This document shows, one piece after another, positions 60,480-64,000 of a DNA stretch of 64,000 bases; the stretch's first letter is position 1, and each line of letters begins with the position of its first letter. The position numbers were made by a program, and so were the translations under genes. A model generated the notes under the pieces. That model had not been told where the DNA came from, did no database searches, and worked only from the letters and a program-made list of their open reading frames with translations. Source of the DNA: CAVYXK01 sp963708245 (GTDB lineage: Bacteria > Pseudomonadota > Alphaproteobacteria > Acetobacterales > Acetobacteraceae); the NCBI GenBank assembly GCA_963708245.1, contig OY970201.1, positions 2,852,001 to 2,916,000 of the forward strand. The letters are read 5' to 3'.

Positions 60480-62480
60480 GTGTTCCGCGTCTTGCTGATC
60501 GCCAATCGGGGCGAGATCGCGTGTCGCATTGCGCGCACGGCACGGCGCATGGGGATCGAGACCGTCGCCGTATATTCCGAGGCCGATGCCCACGCGCTGC
60601 ATGTCGAGGCCGCCGACCGTGCGATCGCGATCGGCCCTGCTCCGGCGCGTGAGAGCTATCTTAACATCCCGCGCATCATCGATGCTGCGCGCCGGTGTGG
60701 TGCCGAGGCGGTGCATCCAGGGTACGGATTTCTTTCCGAAAATCCTGCGTTCGCCGAAGCGTGCATCGAGGCGGGGTTGGTGTTCGTTGGCCCGCCGCCG
60801 TCGGCGATGCGCATCATGGGATCGAAGGCGGCGGCCAAGGCGCTGATGCAGCGCTCCGGCGTGCCGGTGCTGCCCGGGTATCATGGTGAGTCGCAGGACC
60901 CCGGCTGTCTCGCCGCTGAAGCTGAACGGATCGGGTTGCCCGTCGTGATCAAGGCTGTGGCCGGCGGCGGGGGACGGGGCATGCGGGTGGTGCGCCGCGC
61001 CGCCGACTTCGCTGCGGCGCTTGCCTCTGCCTGCCAGGAAGCCATCGCAGCGTTCGGCGACGACAGCGTGCTGATCGAGCGCTACCTGGAACGGCCGCGC
61101 CACATCGAGGTGCAGGTGTTCGCCGACACGCACGGCAACGCGGTGCATTTATTTGAGCGCGACTGCTCGACGCAGCGACGCCACCAGAAGGTGATCGAAG
61201 AGGCGCCTGCCCCTGATTTGGACCCGGCCCGCCGCGCGGTGATGGGCGCTGCCGCCGTGACCGCGGCACAGGCGGTCGGCTATGTCGGAGCCGGCACGGT
61301 CGAGTTCGTCGCCGATGCGGACGGGTTCTGGTTCCTGGAGATGAACACTCGGCTGCAGGTTGAGCATCCGGTGACGGAGATGATCACCGGCTTCGACCTT
61401 GTCGAATGGCAGCTTCGTGTCGCTGCGGGAGAGACGCTGCCGGTTGTGCAGGATGGCATCACCCTGTCCGGCCACGCGATCGAGGCGCGGCTGTACGCCG
61501 AGGATCCGGGGCGTGACTTTGCTCCCTCGATCGGGCGGATCGCGCGGCTGCGTCTGCCGCCGACCGGCGAAGGGGTGCGCGTGGATACGGGCGTACGTGA
61601 GGGCGACAGCGTCTCGGTCCACTACGACGCGATGGTTGCGAAGCTGATCTGCCATGGTCGCGACCGTGCCGATGCGATCGGCCGGCTGCGCCTGGCGCTC
61701 GGTGCGTGCGAAATTGCCGGAGTGGCGAGCAATCTCGATATGCTGGGGCGCATCATTGCGCATCCGGCATTCGTTGCAGGCGGTATCGACACCGGATTCA
61801 TCGCTGCGCACGCCGACGAGTTGCTGAGCCCGCGAGGTGCGCCGTCGCCGCACGTCCTGGCGGCGGCAGCGCTGAGTTTGCTGCTGGAAGAGGCGGAAGC
61901 AACCGCGAAGGACGCAGCGGCGAGCGCCGATCCACATTCGCCATGGCATACGCGAGACGCTTGGTGGCTGAACGCCACACGCGAGCGGGTGTTGGAGTTC
62001 GTGGTCGCTGGGACGCCCTTCCCGGTGCGGGTGTGTCGCGCGGCCGGCGGCTGGCAGATTGCTGCGGGCGCCGCCGCGCTACTGGGCTGCACCAACCGAG
62101 CAGAGGACGGGCGGATTGCAGTGGAGCTCAACGGGGACCGCGAACTGGTCGCCATGACGCGGCTTGGCGAGGACGTGACGCTGCGCTGGCGCGGCGAGAC
62201 GTGGCGGCTGATGCTGCCGGATCCAGCCGTTGCGGCGGAAACCAGGGACGAGTCGGGCGGCCGGGTGGCGGCGCCTATTCCGGGTCAGGTAACTGCGGTG
62301 CATGTCGCACCTGGCCAGCAGGTCAATCGCGGCGAGGTGCTGGTGGTGCTGGAGGCGATGAAGACGGTGTTCCGCCTGACTGCGCCGGGCGACGGCGCGA
62401 TAGCCGAAGTCCTGTGCGATCCCGGCGAGATGGTGGAGGAAGGGCAAGTGCTGTTGCGCTTCGCAGAGAACGACGAATGA
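60480..62480 (+). CDS. mccA: methylcrotonoyl-CoA carboxylase alpha subunit (biotin carboxylase + biotin carrier)
   Basis: 666 residues from GTG 60480. Biotin carboxylase domain (VLLIANRGEIACRIARTARR, AVHPGYGFLSENPAFAEACI, ATP-grasp KAVAGGGGRGMRVV, ERDCSTQRRHQKVIEEAPAP, EMNTRLQVEHPVTE) to about residue 445, a linker, and a C-terminal biotinyl domain with VLVVLEAMKTVFRLTAPGDG; the Lys of AMK carries biotin. The usual Met after that Lys is Thr here. No enoyl-CoA hydratase or HMG-CoA lyase gene follows, so the rest of the leucine pathway is encoded elsewhere. Confidence 0.96.
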   Translation: MFRVLLIANRGEIACRIARTARRMGIETVAVYSEADAHALHVEAADRAIAIGPAPARESYLNIPRIIDAARRCGAEAVHPGYGFLSENPAFAEACIEAGLVFVGPPPSAMRIMGSKAAAKALMQRSGVPVLPGYHGESQDPGCLAAEAERIGLPVVIKAVAGGGGRGMRVVRRAADFAAALASACQEAIAAFGDDSVLIERYLERPRHIEVQVFADTHGNAVHLFERDCSTQRRHQKVIEEAPAPDLDPARRAVMGAAAVTAAQAVGYVGAGTVEFVADADGFWFLEMNTRLQVEHPVTEMITGFDLVEWQLRVAAGETLPVVQDGITLSGHAIEARLYAEDPGRDFAPSIGRIARLRLPPTGEGVRVDTGVREGDSVSVHYDAMVAKLICHGRDRADAIGRLRLALGACEIAGVASNLDMLGRIIAHPAFVAGGIDTGFIAAHADELLSPRGAPSPHVLAAAALSLLLEEAEATAKDAAASADPHSPWHTRDAWWLNATRERVLEFVVAGTPFPVRVCRAAGGWQIAAGAAALLGCTNRAEDGRIAVELNGDRELVAMTRLGEDVTLRWRGETWRLMLPDPAVAAETRDESGGRVAAPIPGQVTAVHVAPGQQVNRGEVLVVLEAMKTVFRLTAPGDGAIAEVLCDPGEMVEEGQVLLRFAENDE

Positions 62481-62529
62481 TAACGGTGAGCCTGTTCGGT
62501 GGAAGCGGGATATCTGACTTGGTGCGAAA

Positions 62530-63681
62530 TCAAGATTGTCGCACGCATGAAGCCAATAGACTTATAATATAGGCGATCCGTCCGGCGGCAATCGTCGCTA
62601 CCACCCGGCCACACTCAGGATCGACCAGTAACATGTCGGCACGCATCCCTTCGACGATCATCCCGCGGTCGGTCAGCCCGGCGGCCGCTGCCGGATTGGC
62701 AGACACCAACGCCCAGGCACGCGGCAGGTCGAGCACACCCCGCCCGGCCAGGATCAATGCCGCACGCAGCATCGCCGGATAGAAATAGTCCGACGAGAGC
62801 ACGGTGCAGATTCCATCCTCCGCCAGCCTCGCCGCTGACGCCCACCCGAGATGCGACCGCCCGCGTACCACGTTCGGGCTGCCCATCACCACGAAATCGC
62901 CGGCCACACGTGCTGCGCGCCCGACTTCCTCGGCCAACGGGAATTCGCAGATACGCGCACCCATGGCGCGAAACGCCTCGCGCATCGCCACAGTCTCGTC
63001 GTCATGACTCGCCATCGGCACGCCGGCTTCGCGCGCCGCGGCGGCGATCCGCGCGATCCCAGCAGGGACTTCAGCCGCGCGCGTTCCGACGCGCGACGCC
63101 AGGTCGCAGAACTGCGGCACCGTCATCCCCGCCCGCTCGCTGTACTTCGCCCAGGCGACGACATCGTCGATGCGCCGCAGGATCGTCGGCGTGTGATCGT
63201 TGAACGCCACCAGGTGCACCCGCCCAGCAGCGATGTCAGCCAGCGCTACATCCAGCGCGTCGAGGTTGTACGCCTCCCAGCGCAGATGCACGCGCATGTC
63301 ACAGCTCCAGCGCCCCGCCTCCAGCGCATCGAGCAACGCCCGCCAGGTCTCCAGACTGCGCAGCCCCGGCTCCCACGACAGCGTCACTCCGTGGAATGCG
63401 GTGGTGATCCCGTTGGCGAGAAGCTGCGCCTCGGTGTCGATCAGCGCGATGTCGGCTGGGAAATCCACCCCCGGCCGTGGCTGAAGCTGGCGCTCGAACG
63501 CGTCGCCATGAATATCGACGATACCCGGCAGCACCAGAAGCCCGGTCGCGTCCAGCAGCATGCCGCCGCGCGCCACCCCATCGATCCGCGTGATCAACCC
63601 GTCGGCCAATGCCAGATCGACTTGTTGCAGCCCGTCGGTTTGCAGCAGCGCGCGGCCGCCGGTTATCGTCAGTGGTTTCAT
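62530..63681 (-). CDS. phnM: alpha-D-ribose 1-methylphosphonate 5-triphosphate diphosphatase
   Basis: 383 residues, an amidohydrolase-superfamily metal enzyme: LVLPGIVDIHGDAFERQLQP (first metal site, HxD), NGITTAFHGVTLSWEPGLRS, HLRWEAYNLDALDVALADIA, LVAFNDHTP, MASHDDETVAMREAFRAMGA, EFPLAEEVGRAARVAGDFVV-MGSPNVVRG, and LSSDYFYPAMLRAAL. It removes pyrophosphate in the C-P lyase pathway. The last 15 residues (AYIISLLASCVRQS) are unlike the family's end. The phnF gene lies 10 bp upstream, so they may be one operon. Confidence 0.95.
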   Translation of the reverse strand: MKPLTITGGRALLQTDGLQQVDLALADGLITRIDGVARGGMLLDATGLLVLPGIVDIHGDAFERQLQPRPGVDFPADIALIDTEAQLLANGITTAFHGVTLSWEPGLRSLETWRALLDALEAGRWSCDMRVHLRWEAYNLDALDVALADIAAGRVHLVAFNDHTPTILRRIDDVVAWAKYSERAGMTVPQFCDLASRVGTRAAEVPAGIARIAAAAREAGVPMASHDDETVAMREAFRAMGARICEFPLAEEVGRAARVAGDFVVMGSPNVVRGRSHLGWASAARLAEDGICTVLSSDYFYPAMLRAALILAGRGVLDLPRAWALVSANPAAAAGLTDRGMIVEGMRADMLLVDPECGRVVATIAAGRIAYIISLLASCVRQS

Positions 63682-63691
63682 CTGCTCGCCG

Positions 63692-64000
63692 TCAAGGTTC
63701 GAAAACGATCTGCACGCGTGGCGTTGGATAGCGCGCTACACCGAACTCCACCACCGCGCCAGTATGATCGACGTTGACATTCTCGGTGACCAGCAGCGGT
63801 CGGTTGCGCGGCGTGCGCAGCAGCTCCGCCTCCTGCGCGTTCGGCAGGCGCGCAGTAACGCGCGTCGCTTGGCGCATGTAGTCGGGCACGCCGACCGATT
63901 TCAACGCCTCGGTGATGGTCGGATGGCGTCGCAGGGCGTCGAGCAGTCCGCGATAACGATGGGCGGGGAAATAATGGGCCGCCAGGCTCACCGGCCGGCC
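63692..64000 (-). CDS. phnF: phosphonate operon GntR-type regulator PhnF, C-terminal part (5' end outside window)
   Basis: About 103 codons of the UTRA ligand-binding domain are in the window: RPVSLAAHYFPAHRYRGLLD, RHPTITEALKSVGVPDYMRQ, ATRVTARLPNAQEAELLRTP, ENVNVDHTGAVVEFGVARYP. This is the PhnF type that represses phn genes and responds to phosphonates or phosphate. The HTH would lie beyond base 64000, where the frame stays open. Its adjacency to phnM supports the assignment. Confidence 0.9.
   Translation of the reverse strand, partial: GRPVSLAAHYFPAHRYRGLLDALRRHPTITEALKSVGVPDYMRQATRVTARLPNAQEAELLRTPRNRPLLVTENVNVDHTGAVVEFGVARYPTPRVQIVFEP

Overview
The window is GC-rich DNA with a typical alphaproteobacterial gene set: a serC-serA pair, an ATP12-type F1 assembly factor, a DUF3553 protein, a ChpT-like phosphotransferase and a hybrid CheA. 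Several hypothetical proteins and repeats resemble those I associate with Rhodospirillales/Acetobacteraceae. The family-level placement is inference, since no rRNA or taxonomic marker is present.

Layout: 1-8.5 kb holds a cytochrome P450 tail, a luciferase-like flavin oxidoreductase, an MFS exporter, an ABM-domain protein, a PPOX protein, a DUF2147 protein, a secreted glycine-rich tandem-repeat protein, a LysR regulator and a trimethylamine-dehydrogenase-like enzyme. 8.5-10.5 kb is repeat-rich, with a TPR relic and a hypothetical gene whose 3' end has run into REP-like repeats. 10.6-16.3 kb is housekeeping on the minus strand (acylphosphatase, ATP12, AsmA, RluC-type pseudouridine synthase, an OppF-like ATPase). 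It ends at a tRNA-Pro(CGG).

16.4-23.4 kb is an accessory island next to that tRNA. It contains a DUF3644 gene split by an IS1380-type element with a perfect 5-bp target duplication, a translationally coupled HNH/membrane protein, a TIR-like protein, a decayed PIN-domain gene and two small secreted proteins. The first three look like a candidate defence module. From 23.6 kb come serC-serA, a TfoX-domain protein, a fusion of a thioredoxin-like domain with a 2OG-Fe(II) oxygenase, an FkbH-like protein and a peptide/nickel ABC transporter operon (dppABC and a fused dppDF).

36-42 kb mixes metabolic genes (DoxX, nucleoside phosphorylase, a BBE-like flavin oxidase, a VOC protein) with decay: a C-terminally truncated TauE, a cyclase/ATPase relic and a GST/TetR deletion junction. 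42-50.6 kb holds moaA, DUF3553, chpT-like and the chemotaxis operon cheA-cheW-cheY-cheB-cheR. In that operon cheW carries an in-frame TAG, and the cheR frame runs without a stop into a tartrate/D-malate dehydrogenase gene.

50.7-57.4 kb has small envelope proteins, a Tat- or Sec-type amino-acid substrate-binding protein, a HigB-like relic, trans-aconitate methyltransferase, a mercuric-reductase-like flavoprotein and a TVP38 protein. 57.7-62.5 kb is a leucine catabolic operon: isovaleryl-CoA dehydrogenase and both methylcrotonyl-CoA carboxylase subunits. The window closes with phnM and the 3' part of phnF on the minus strand.
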